64,000 bases of DNA, from positions 1 through 64,000 of the forward strand of contig DASXUQ010000008.1 in assembly GCA_036504735.1 (NCBI GenBank). The letters run 5' to 3'. Of the stretch, positions 1-7,622 are shown in pieces. A program made the translations under genes and the position numbers. Source of the stretch: a bacterium. GTDB lineage: Bacteria > Electryoneota > RPQS01. Within the stretch, counting starts at the first letter, position 1, and each line of letters opens with the position of its first letter. The notes under the pieces were generated by a model. It was given only the letters and a program-made list of their open reading frames with translations. It did no database searches and was not told where the DNA came from.

Positions 1-22
1 GGGAAAGGGCTGGGGATAGGGG
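1..22. repeat. Dispersed intergenic repeat module
   Basis: This matches 51161-51182 at 21 of 22 bases, and its GGGGATAGGGG core recurs inverted at about 17807-17816. It lies outside coding sequence at all three sites. Confidence 0.55.
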
Positions 23-118
23 CCTGCCCCGCTGGGCGTTAGTGTGGCCATGGATCAGCACGCCGGAGCATGCTGGCTAGTGGGTATGAGGGGAAGAAAG
101 GAGCCCCGCATCCTCCTG

Positions 119-156
119 CCTTAGCCGGGCATGCGAAATCCCCAGACGCATGCCGC
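119..156. repeat. Dispersed repeat, copy 1 (inverted copy at 56015)
   Basis: These 38 bases are the reverse complement of 56015-56052 with one mismatch. Both copies are intergenic and contain GCATGC near each end. No repeat family is recognised. Confidence 0.8.
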
Positions 157-362
157 GGCGAAGCATAGGTCCGCGGCAACGCTCAAGCTTCATCCCCCGC
201 AGCAGGCTGAAGTCCTTCCCCCACGTTGTGGGGGAAGTTAGATGGGGGTGAATTTCAGCATTTTCCTAAAGTAACGGGGTTCGTTTGGTACAAAAACATT
301 TTCCTGTTAAGACGCGGACCTAACACGCTAAACTGCCACTCTTTGCCACCGAAAACAGGCCC

Positions 363-394
363 AAAAAAAAGAGCGAACCTTGCGGCTCGCTCTT
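363..394 (-). terminator. Rho-independent terminator of the 426-2162 gene
   Basis: Read leftward, an 11-bp stem (369-379 with 384-394, one G-U pair) closes a GCAA tetraloop and is followed by eight T residues (363-370 on the plus strand are A). It lies 32 bases beyond the stop codon. Confidence 0.9.
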
Positions 395-425
395 CTGCGC
401 GTTACGATTTGCTGCGAAAAAGACG

Positions 426-2162
426 CTACTTGACCAGCAACAGCTTGTGCGTGAGCACGGTCGTTCCGGCATTCAAACGGACCAGATAAACGCCCGTAGG
501 CAGATTGGCGCCGTTGAAATTCAGGCGATGCTCTCCGGCGGCAAAGCTGGCATTGGCCAGATCCGATACCAGACGGCCCGTGCAGTCAAACACCGAAAGG
601 TTCACCCGCGACGCTTCCGGCAGCGTGAAAGTCAAAGAGGTGTTGGGATTGAAGGGATTGGGATAGGCGCTGAGGGAGTACTCGCTGATCACCGCCGCAC
701 CCTGCACCGTCGCCGAAGCTATCTGCTCGCGGTGTTCGGTGCGCGCGCCATTGGCATCCACGTTCACCAGGTAATACCAGTAGGTCTGGCCTTCCGCGAC
801 CGTCTGATCGGTGAAGTGATAATTCTGCTGCGTGGTGGAATTCCCCTGCGACGCCAAATCCGTCAGCTTGCTGAACGGGCCGTCCGCCGCTTCGCCGCGC
901 CAGATTTCAAAGGAGGCCACATCGGTCTCCGACGCCGTGCTGAAGCGCACATCCACCGCACTGCCTACGACCACCGCATCAAACGCCGACAGTTCCACGG
1001 GAAGGGTCTGATCGGCGGCAAGCTTTACAAGCCATAGGTCGCCGCTGCCTGCGCCATAGGAGTATGTCCAGCCAGCCAACATATATCCGCCATCCGATGT
1101 CTGCTGGAGCGCCTGGATTTCGTCCTGACCGTAGCCGCCGTAGAAGCGGTTCCAGAGCATAGAGCCATTATAGTCTGTCCGGACCAGCCACATATCGAGG
1201 TCGCCACCACCGTAACTTTGCGTCCAACCACCGACCGCATAACCGCCGTTGGCTGGTTCGATGACCGACGTGGCCCATTCATTGACACCGCCGCCAAAAT
1301 GTCTCTGCCACTGCATAAGGCCCGACGGATCAGTCTTCACCAGCCAGAAATCCTTCGCGCCACTGGTGAAGGACATGCTCTCACCGGTCATGATAAAGCC
1401 GCCGTCCCGTGTAGGCTTCATATCCCAGCATCTCTCAGACGCTGAACCGCCATAAACATGGTTCCAAACCATGTTCCCTGAGAGGTCGGTCTTGATCAGC
1501 CAGAAATCATCCATGCCTGCGCCATACGACAATGTGAATCCGCCCAAGGCATAGCCATCCGGCATGGCATGAACGGCATGGCACTCGTCCTCGTTGTAGC
1601 CACCATAGGCGCGATTCCACTGCATGGTGCCGACGGCATCCGTCTTGACAAGCCATACGTCACCGCCGCCGCTGCCATACGAATGGGTGTACCCCGCGAC
1701 GATATAGCCGCCATCCGGCGTCTGCTCAACGGACTTTGCGCCATCGTCGTTGTTGCCACCATAGGTGTGATTCCACTGCATGAGGCCGTCAGCATCCGTC
1801 TTAATCAGCCAAAAGTCGTTGCTTCCTGCCCCGTACGATGACGTCATGCCAGCGAGGACATATCCGCCATCGAAGGTCTGCTGAATCGCCCAGCACTCAT
1901 CCAAGCCAGCTCCGCCAAAGGTGCGGGTCCACTGACTGGTGCCTTGGGCATCTGTCTTAACGATCCAAAAATCGGCGCCGCCCGCTCCATACGAGTGTGT
2001 GTGACCCGCCAGTATATAACCGCCATCAGCAGTTTGCTGCGCGGCCTGAAGCCACTCCTCGTTGTACCCGCCATACGTGTGACTCCACTGAGTTTGTGGA
2101 GGTTGGGGCAGCGCTTGCGCAGCCAAGAGCAAAAGTAGGGTGAGACTAAGGCAAAGTTTCAT
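426..2162 (-). CDS. Secreted repeat protein with T9SS type A sorting domain
   Basis: This is a 578-residue secreted protein. A signal peptide (MKLCLSLTLLLLLAAQALPQ) is followed by seven repeats of about 50 residues with the pattern (T/F)YGG..E(D/E)E...QT.DGGY..AG.T.SYG.G..D.WL(V/I)KTD..G...W. Such DGG/KTD repeats are typical of beta-propeller-like surface proteins. A fibronectin-like segment (LPVELSAFDA onward) and a C-terminal sorting tail (SAYPNPFNPNTSL ... LTHKLLLVK) follow. The start at 2162 is preferred over an upstream frame because the signal peptide begins there and AGGAAA lies just upstream. The protein is inferred to be exported by the Sec system and anchored or released through T9SS. 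Its ligand is unknown. Confidence 0.88.
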   Translation of the reverse strand: MKLCLSLTLLLLLAAQALPQPPQTQWSHTYGGYNEEWLQAAQQTADGGYILAGHTHSYGAGGADFWIVKTDAQGTSQWTRTFGGAGLDECWAIQQTFDGGYVLAGMTSSYGAGSNDFWLIKTDADGLMQWNHTYGGNNDDGAKSVEQTPDGGYIVAGYTHSYGSGGGDVWLVKTDAVGTMQWNRAYGGYNEDECHAVHAMPDGYALGGFTLSYGAGMDDFWLIKTDLSGNMVWNHVYGGSASERCWDMKPTRDGGFIMTGESMSFTSGAKDFWLVKTDPSGLMQWQRHFGGGVNEWATSVIEPANGGYAVGGWTQSYGGGDLDMWLVRTDYNGSMLWNRFYGGYGQDEIQALQQTSDGGYMLAGWTYSYGAGSGDLWLVKLAADQTLPVELSAFDAVVVGSAVDVRFSTASETDVASFEIWRGEAADGPFSKLTDLASQGNSTTQQNYHFTDQTVAEGQTYWYYLVNVDANGARTEHREQIASATVQGAAVISEYSLSAYPNPFNPNTSLTFTLPEASRVNLSVFDCTGRLVSDLANASFAAGEHRLNFNGANLPTGVYLVRLNAGTTVLTHKLLLVK

Positions 2163-2346
2163 GGTGCGTTTCCTGAAGTTTCGGGGTATACACGCAATGT
2201 AATGCCCTGCACGTGGTGAAGCAAGCCTGTCAACCACTCTTCTTGAATGGAGTGGGCACTAACTTGCGCACTCTGCAACTATACTTTTCATAGTGAAGGG
2301 TCAGCACAAATTAGGATGGGCTGTGAAGTGGACAAAGTGAGGCCAC

Positions 2347-2382
2347 ATAACAAGCGAGCGCCAATTGGCGCTCGCTTGTTAT
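2347..2382. terminator. Perfect 16-bp inverted repeat with AATT loop
   Basis: Arms 2347-2362 and 2367-2382 are exact complements around AATT. The hairpin sits 21 bases beyond the stop of the leftward zinc-finger gene and probably ends that operon. The flanking T-run is short (TTGTTAT). Confidence 0.7.
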
Positions 2383-2403
2383 ACGCTGGACTCCGGCATC
2401 GGC

Positions 2404-2655
2404 TTAGAGGAACATCTTGTCTACATAGCACCAACGCCAGTCTTCACCGGGTTCGAAGGAGCGGATAAGGGGATGGTTGGTGGCGTGAAAGTGCTTGGTG
2501 GCATGTTTGTTTTTGGACTGATCACAGCAGCCAACGTGCCCGCAGATCAAGCACATCCGCAAATGCAGCCAGGTGTCGCCGCTCTTCAGGCAGTCCTCGC
2601 AGCCCGCAGCGCTGGGGGTGACCTCCCGGATTTGGTTCACGTGCGTACAGTCCAC
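2404..2655 (-). CDS. UBP-type zinc finger protein
   Basis: This 83-residue protein is essentially one zinc-finger UBP domain. Visible ligands include C3, H5, C19, C22, C35, C38, C43, H51, H55, H57 and H61, in the order seen in the ubiquitin-hydrolase zinc finger (C.H ... C..C ... C..CG..GC ... H...H ... H). Free-standing bacterial copies are common and their partner is not established; ubiquitin is not expected here. It is the last gene of a leftward operon and starts two bases after the stop of the DUF5996 gene, so translational coupling is likely. Confidence 0.88.
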   Translation of the reverse strand: MDCTHVNQIREVTPSAAGCEDCLKSGDTWLHLRMCLICGHVGCCDQSKNKHATKHFHATNHPLIRSFEPGEDWRWCYVDKMFL

Positions 2656-2657
2656 AG

Positions 2658-3632
2658 TCAGCTCCTTCCCAGTTCCGTAACGGCTTGCTCCTCAAAAACC
2701 ATGTCCGCCCGTTCCAGCGCGGCGCGGTCCCACTTGGCGGTTTCGGCGGCAGCTTCGTAGGTGCTTTGGAGAAAGCTCAGCACGGCCTGATCGGGGGCTG
2801 TGCCGGTGCGCACCGCGTTGTACGGTAACAGAAACTCTCCGATCTCCGGGCTGTAGAAGGCTTCTGTCGGTTTCACCGGATAGGTTTTGAATCCCGCAGG
2901 TTCGGGATAGGCGTAGGCATAGAAGGCTGGTTCTCCATAGCCCAGGCCCGGCCAGAAGCCGCAGGAACTGACCTCGTGGGAGTAGGCTTCGAGCATCACA
3001 TACCGGCCAACGTTGGGGCTGCCCGGGTGGGGGGGAGCTTTGCGTCCGGAAAAACGCGTCACCGCGAGGTCCATCGCACCCCAAAAAAAGTGCACCGGAC
3101 TTGCTTTGCCCACAAATCGCGAGCGGAACAGGTTCAGAAGGCGGTCTGCTTGCAGCAATATCCGCCAGAACCGCTGCACGTATTCCCGGTCATAGGAGGC
3201 ATGCTTCGTATCCTGTTCGAAGGGTGTGCGTTCATCCACCTCGACCGGCATGGTCCAGATTTTTACGTCCAATCCCAAGGCATGCAGCGCGGCCATGACA
3301 TCCCGGTAGAAGAATGCTACGGATCGCGGAGACAGAGCAATTCTCCGGCCCCGCCCCTCACTGGTTTCGATCACTAACTCGTGTTCGAGAAAATCGAAAT
3401 CGATATGGAAGGTGCGCACGCCGTGAGGAACAGGCCCGGTGGTCAGGCCGCGCGGCGTGACCAACAGAGTGACATTCCACCAGTGGTTGATCAGCGGACA
3501 CTGCGCGAGCTTGATCTTCCCGACAATCTGCATCCAGCGCTGCAAGGTTTCGTAGGTATCCTGCCATGCGCTGAGCGGCAACTCCGGCCAGGCCTCTGAA
3601 ACGGGCATGCGCGTTTCCAATTTATCGGCCAT
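2658..3632 (-). CDS. DUF5996 family protein
   Basis: The 324-residue protein is recognised as DUF5996 from the N-terminal LPLSAWQDTYETLQRWMQIVGKI segment and the downstream INHWWNVTLLVTPRGLTTGP and HPGSPNVGRYVMLEAYSHE motifs. It has no signal peptide or membrane helices, so it is likely cytoplasmic. The biochemical role of the family is unknown. Its start is only three bases after the stop of the phosphosulfolactate synthase-like gene and its stop is two bases before the zinc-finger gene, so all three are probably cotranscribed. Confidence 0.82.
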   Translation of the reverse strand: MADKLETRMPVSEAWPELPLSAWQDTYETLQRWMQIVGKIKLAQCPLINHWWNVTLLVTPRGLTTGPVPHGVRTFHIDFDFLEHELVIETSEGRGRRIALSPRSVAFFYRDVMAALHALGLDVKIWTMPVEVDERTPFEQDTKHASYDREYVQRFWRILLQADRLLNLFRSRFVGKASPVHFFWGAMDLAVTRFSGRKAPPHPGSPNVGRYVMLEAYSHEVSSCGFWPGLGYGEPAFYAYAYPEPAGFKTYPVKPTEAFYSPEIGEFLLPYNAVRTGTAPDQAVLSFLQSTYEAAAETAKWDRAALERADMVFEEQAVTELGRS

Positions 3633-3635
3633 CGG

Positions 3636-4466
3636 TCATTCCTTATACGTCAGCACTCGTCCCCACAGGCTCTTGGTCCCCCAGATGCCCGAGCGGAGAC
3701 ATTCCAGTTGGACGATCTGGCTATGATCCACAAACAGGTTCATCTCCACGCCGTAGTTCTTGATGTACCAGGCAAACACGGCGGGATCCGCCGCTTCGAA
3801 CATCAGCTTCTCCGGCCCGAGTTCACTGATAAAGCGTGCGGGAATTTCCGTGCGCCACGGTTCGACATTTTCCGTGATGCCTTCGGACTCGATCATGATC
3901 ATGTAAGCGCCCGCGTCCAGAAAACGTCTGGCCTGCGCGATGGCCTGCGCCGGATCGCGCACACCTTCGGCGGCCAGTTCCGCCGCCGCGGTAGCGCCAC
4001 CGGCACCGAATTGAATACCGACCTCCGGCTTGGCTTTCAGCCCCGCTTTCTGCACACGCTCCACAAGCCGCAGCCAGTCATCGGTGGGGATGGTAATAAA
4101 TCCCGCCGAGATTTCGATGATGTCGAAGCCGAGGCTCTTGCAATCCTCGATGTAGCGATGTACCGCCTCGGTCCCCTGTGTAAGCACATACTCGATGAAG
4201 CCTCCGGTGGAGACCAGTACATTGTGCTGATGGCAAAGGTCATTGAGATCACGCACCCGCGCCGGGGGCATCAGCGAGAAGGATCCGCCCGCATACTTCA
4301 GCGAATCCACGTACGCGCCCATCGTCTCCAGCACATCGGTCAGGTAGTTCAGGCCCATCACGCTGTAATAGGGGCCGCGGATTTCGGTAATCCCCCGCGT
4401 GCGTGGTTTCTGTCCACGATCATTGCGCCGTAAATACTCGAAGCCGCGCGCAGGCTCTGTCGGCAT
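3636..4466 (-). CDS. Phosphosulfolactate synthase (ComA/HSA32-like)
   Basis: The 276-residue protein resembles ComA, a TIM-barrel enzyme that adds sulfite to phosphoenolpyruvate to give (2R)-phospho-3-sulfolactate. It is closer in wording to the plant HSA32 branch: KPRTRGITEIRGPYYS near the N terminus, LKYAGGSFSLMP, EISAGFITI, AKPEVGIQFG, MIMIESEGI, MFEAADP and NLFVDHSQIVQLECLRSG. The start at 4466 is chosen because GGGAGGAGCC lies immediately upstream; the longer frame would run into the neighbouring PrpD gene. The stop precedes the DUF5996 start by three bases. The family assignment is firm, but the exact substrate in this operon is inferred. Confidence 0.82.
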   Translation of the reverse strand: MPTEPARGFEYLRRNDRGQKPRTRGITEIRGPYYSVMGLNYLTDVLETMGAYVDSLKYAGGSFSLMPPARVRDLNDLCHQHNVLVSTGGFIEYVLTQGTEAVHRYIEDCKSLGFDIIEISAGFITIPTDDWLRLVERVQKAGLKAKPEVGIQFGAGGATAAAELAAEGVRDPAQAIAQARRFLDAGAYMIMIESEGITENVEPWRTEIPARFISELGPEKLMFEAADPAVFAWYIKNYGVEMNLFVDHSQIVQLECLRSGIWGTKSLWGRVLTYKE

Positions 4467-4492
4467 GGCTCCTCCCTTCAATGGTTTATCGG

Positions 4493-5869
4493 TTATCGGC
4501 CGTTGGGAATTTTCACCCGGGTCAGAAGCTGCATTAAGTCCGCGGTACGGATGGTCTCCAGATTGATCACGGCTTTGAGAATGTCTCCGCGCAAGGAGGC
4601 CTCCGCATAGGGTGCCGCCAGCGAATTGAACTTGTGGGAAACGGTATCCCAAGTCATGGGGCGGGTATGAAAGCCTTCGTAATCTTCCTTTAAAAGGGAG
4701 AAGGGTTCCCCATCGCGCGGATGAATCGTGACGCGGCAGACCATCTCCGAAGGAAAACGGCGGCTGAACTCTTCGACGGGCTGTACGTGCACCTTGCGCA
4801 AGAGCGACTGCACATCGGTTTGCACGATGCGCGCGGGACGGTACTGCTCGGGTGTAACCCGCTTATCGAGAATCGCCACAGCGACCATGTAGGGCAGACT
4901 GTGATCGGCTTCCTCTTTGGTGCGGATCTCCATTTTCGATCCTTCCTCGCCACCGCCGATAATGTTGTAGGCCACGTCGAAGGTTTCCACATCGACGCTC
5001 TCGATATCGGAGGGATCCAGAGGATGCTCTTTCAGCAGATCCAGTACGCCTTCGAGAGTGGATTGCGAATGGATTTCGGCGTTATACCGCTTGATGATGG
5101 TGCGTGTGATGCGCTCGAGGTCTTCCTGTGACCAATCCAGATTGAATGGCCCGGCAATCGCCTCCTGAAAACCCTTATTGCCTTCGAATACTTCCAACGG
5201 CCCACTGATGCCGCGCATGGCCAGGAACGCGGCTTGTGTGCCTGCAAAACAGGTGAAGGGATAGGCCAAGCCCTTCCAGTGGGAGAGTGCTCCGGTGCGG
5301 GTCACACGCAGCGCATTCAGGGCGGTGCCGCTGATGGCTACAGCGTTGGCGGTTTTCGCACGGTCCAGCCGCAACGCCTTGGCCACGCCTGCGGCGACGG
5401 CGTAGGCGCCTTGTGTAGTGTGGTCGAATCCTTTGGCGCGGACGGGAGCTTCATCGGAGAGCCTGCACTGGACCTGATAGGCCACCGCCAGCGCGGTCAT
5501 CAATTCCTTGCCGCTGCTTCCGGCATATTCCGCCGCGGCGAGGATGGCACCCAGGTTGTCACTGGGATGGCAGGTCTCGCCCTTGGCCAGATAGCTGTCA
5601 TTGAAATCGAGATAGCGCACGAGGGCGCTGTTGTAGAGCGCGGCAAGGTCCGGCGCGGTGCCGCCGCCGCCGATAAGAGTGCAGTGCGGATTGCCGCCGA
5701 AATCGTGGATCTGTTCACGGATCTTCCGCACAGGCAATCCTTCCACCGCGCCGATGGCGCAACCCAGTGCGTCGGCGATGTGCACTTTGATCTGCTGGCG
5801 CGCCGCCACCGAAAGCCGGTCAAAAGACGCGTGGTGGACAAACCCCGCCAGATCTTCTACAATGGGCAT
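4493..5869 (-). CDS. MmgE/PrpD family protein
   Basis: This 458-residue protein belongs to the MmgE/PrpD fold, which includes 2-methylcitrate dehydratase and cis-aconitate decarboxylase. Family features include the helical start (EDLAGFVHHASFDRLSVAARQQIKVHIADALGCAIGA), YLDFNDSYLAKGETCHPSDNLGAILAAAE in place of the usual D.ND.. / HPSD..., and GFDHTTQGAYAVAAG. It is the first gene of the leftward operon, 26 bases before the phosphosulfolactate synthase-like gene. That context is unusual: no prpB or prpC is nearby, so a propionate role is not supported. It may act as a lyase on a carboxylate or sulfonate made in the same operon. No strong Shine-Dalgarno sequence is visible. Confidence 0.82.
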   Translation of the reverse strand: MPIVEDLAGFVHHASFDRLSVAARQQIKVHIADALGCAIGAVEGLPVRKIREQIHDFGGNPHCTLIGGGGTAPDLAALYNSALVRYLDFNDSYLAKGETCHPSDNLGAILAAAEYAGSSGKELMTALAVAYQVQCRLSDEAPVRAKGFDHTTQGAYAVAAGVAKALRLDRAKTANAVAISGTALNALRVTRTGALSHWKGLAYPFTCFAGTQAAFLAMRGISGPLEVFEGNKGFQEAIAGPFNLDWSQEDLERITRTIIKRYNAEIHSQSTLEGVLDLLKEHPLDPSDIESVDVETFDVAYNIIGGGEEGSKMEIRTKEEADHSLPYMVAVAILDKRVTPEQYRPARIVQTDVQSLLRKVHVQPVEEFSRRFPSEMVCRVTIHPRDGEPFSLLKEDYEGFHTRPMTWDTVSHKFNSLAAPYAEASLRGDILKAVINLETIRTADLMQLLTRVKIPNGR

Positions 5870-6023
5870 GAGAGTCTGCTCGAAACGGTAAGGGACGGGA
5901 GCATGAACAAACGGGCTGTGGTGTGGAGTTCAGCGCAATCCACACAAATCTATTACAGGGCGCAGAGGAGTGTAGTTCCCGCTTGGCAGTGCGCGGAAAG
6001 ATAGAGCAGGAGAGAGGTAGGAA

Positions 6024-6052
6024 CAAAAGCGGGCGGATCTTTCGATCCGCCC
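6024..6052 (-). terminator. Rho-independent terminator
   Basis: Read leftward, GGGCGGATC pairs with GATCCGCCC (arms 6031-6039 and 6044-6052) and is followed by GCTTTTGTT. It lies 28 bases beyond the stop of the 6080-7420 gene. A similar GGCGGATCT hairpin occurs at 12187-12205. Confidence 0.85.
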
Positions 6053-6079
6053 GTCAAATAACATCGGCTGTGGTGTCGA

Positions 6080-7420
6080 TCAAAATTTCAGATGTGCGCC
6101 GATTCCCGGAACGAGTCTCACCTTAGCAGCGGAAGACAGACTGGACATAGGCTGCGGCGCTACGCGCAAATCCCAGGATGAGGTCTTCTTGTCCGCGTGT
6201 GGTGCAAAAGCTTTGTAAGTAAGCCAGAAGCCTGCGGTACCACCCAGAGCCGCCAGTCCAAGATAAGCCTTCTCGTCGCCCTTACCGCGCTTGGCGATGT
6301 AAGCAATACCCGCACCGGTGAGCGCGCCGCCCAGTTCGCCCAAAGCAATCAGGGATCCTTGCCCTTCGGTGAAACTGGTGTGGCGGGTCAGCGAGTGGCC
6401 GGCGGCGAATCCGGCGACGGATCCCAGCATAGAGGTTACGAGAAATACGTCGCCGTCGGTGTCGAGCGTGCCGAGCATATCAGCGACGGCAAACATGACT
6501 CCTCCGCCCAGTATGGTGACAGACTCCAGCACGTGAGCATCGCCCTTGGTGTAGGGATGTACATCGTACATCAGTTTGCCCATCAGGATTCCTGCTCCGT
6601 GCGCCGCCAGTATGGTGCCGACGGCTTCACGCTGATGACTGCCGTCATAAAAGCGCGCGAGTTGCGCCGCGCCGGCACCGAAGGCAAACCCGTAGTCTCC
6701 GCCGAAAGCCAGGAGCGCCGCCTGACCGGAGGTGATGTTGAACTTGTCCGCCACCGACAGCATCGTCAGCATCTCCGCCACGCTGACCACGACCCCGGAA
6801 GCATACAATCCGCGTGTGTCCACGTTCTTGCCGCTAATGGCAAGATCCAGCAGCATGCCGTGGGCAATGCCGCGCGAGCCGCCGTACCAGGCCATGCTGG
6901 CCATGCCGTCGGTGATCTTTGAATTCCGCGTGGTCAGATAGGGAACGAAATATCCCGCACTGCCGATCAGCAGATAGCCGGCCACGGCCGACGCGCTACT
7001 GCCGACGTCCATCATCGCAGGCACGGCCCAGCCATAATAGCCGAGAGCCAGTGTTGTCGTTCCCCGCACGAACTGCGCACGGCCATCCTGATTCAAGCCG
7101 TAGTTGGGCGCGAACTTCAGCAGATTGTCCCCGACCTGACGGCGCAGGGTTGCCACACCATCGGCAGTCAACGGCTTGCGTTCACGGATGACCTGACTGT
7201 CTGGCCGGTAGAGCACTTCGAGCACATACAGCGTATCCGAAAGCCGAAACAGCCGGGCCTCGCGGAAGTTGGAGTACTCACCAAAGAGTTGCAGCCGCTT
7301 CTGCAAATCCGCCGTGATGCTCTCCACTTTGCCCGTGGAATCCAGCGGCACCAGAGCATCCTGAGCGTGGGCACAGGTGAAGAGGCAGAAGAGGGCGATG
7401 GTCAAAATGAACGGCTTCAT
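6080..7420 (-). CDS. Hypothetical multi-pass membrane protein with signal peptide
   Basis: The 446-residue product is not recognised. It begins with a signal peptide (MKPFILTIALFCLFTCAHAQD). A soluble part of about 100 residues follows (SITADLQKRLQLFGEYSNFREARLF...), then about ten Gly/Ala-rich hydrophobic stretches from residue 120 to 400, such as TLALGYYGWAVPAMMDVGSSASAVAGYLLIG. The last 40 residues (SWDLRVAPQPMS...GIGAHLKF) end in a short strand. Cleavage of the signal and the small-residue helices suggest an envelope protein. GAGG lies upstream of the start. It stands alone, with a terminator behind it and a repeat region ahead. Confidence 0.7.
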   Translation of the reverse strand: MKPFILTIALFCLFTCAHAQDALVPLDSTGKVESITADLQKRLQLFGEYSNFREARLFRLSDTLYVLEVLYRPDSQVIRERKPLTADGVATLRRQVGDNLLKFAPNYGLNQDGRAQFVRGTTTLALGYYGWAVPAMMDVGSSASAVAGYLLIGSAGYFVPYLTTRNSKITDGMASMAWYGGSRGIAHGMLLDLAISGKNVDTRGLYASGVVVSVAEMLTMLSVADKFNITSGQAALLAFGGDYGFAFGAGAAQLARFYDGSHQREAVGTILAAHGAGILMGKLMYDVHPYTKGDAHVLESVTILGGGVMFAVADMLGTLDTDGDVFLVTSMLGSVAGFAAGHSLTRHTSFTEGQGSLIALGELGGALTGAGIAYIAKRGKGDEKAYLGLAALGGTAGFWLTYKAFAPHADKKTSSWDLRVAPQPMSSLSSAAKVRLVPGIGAHLKF

Positions 7421-7487
7421 GGGAAGGCCTCACGGTGAAAAATCAACGGGGCTGCGGGTGGGAATCAGATCGGGTGTCACCACCACA

Positions 7488-7581
7488 TTGTCATCCTGCA
7501 TTTGTCTTCAAATGCAGGATCTCTCTTTCATGCTGCTCCCCGAGAGATCCTGCATCCCGAAGACGGGCTGCAGGATGACAA
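7488..7581. repeat. Nested inverted repeat (foldback element)
   Basis: Outer arms 7488-7500 and 7569-7581 are exact complements (TTGTCATCCTGCA), and inner arms 7512-7525 and 7542-7555 are also exact complements (ATGCAGGATCTCTC). The TGCAGGAT word is present in all four arms. The element is about 94 bases and lies between the starts and stops of leftward genes. It resembles a small palindromic (REP/MITE-like) element rather than a simple terminator. Confidence 0.75.
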
Positions 7582-7622
7582 GCTTAGGGGCGCGTGAACC
7601 CAGACGGACAGGCCCGCGATGT

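Larger units (their letters stand above)
1..362. other. Intergenic, repeat fragments only
   Basis: No convincing gene is seen. The 87-codon frame starting at 226 has no ribosome binding site, no recognisable protein, and runs into the terminator of the leftward gene. The stretch holds a dispersed-repeat fragment at 1-22, a second dispersed repeat at 119-156 and a short palindrome around 214-236 (TTCCCCCAC/GTGGGGGAA). Confidence 0.6.

Noticed and set aside
226-489. 87-codon rightward frame at the window start
   Set aside because: It has no ribosome binding site or recognisable protein and runs through the terminator and 3' end of the leftward gene.
4493-5869. prpD of a methylcitrate cycle
   Set aside because: No prpB, prpC or acnB-type gene is nearby, and the operon partner is phosphosulfolactate synthase-like; only the family name is supported.
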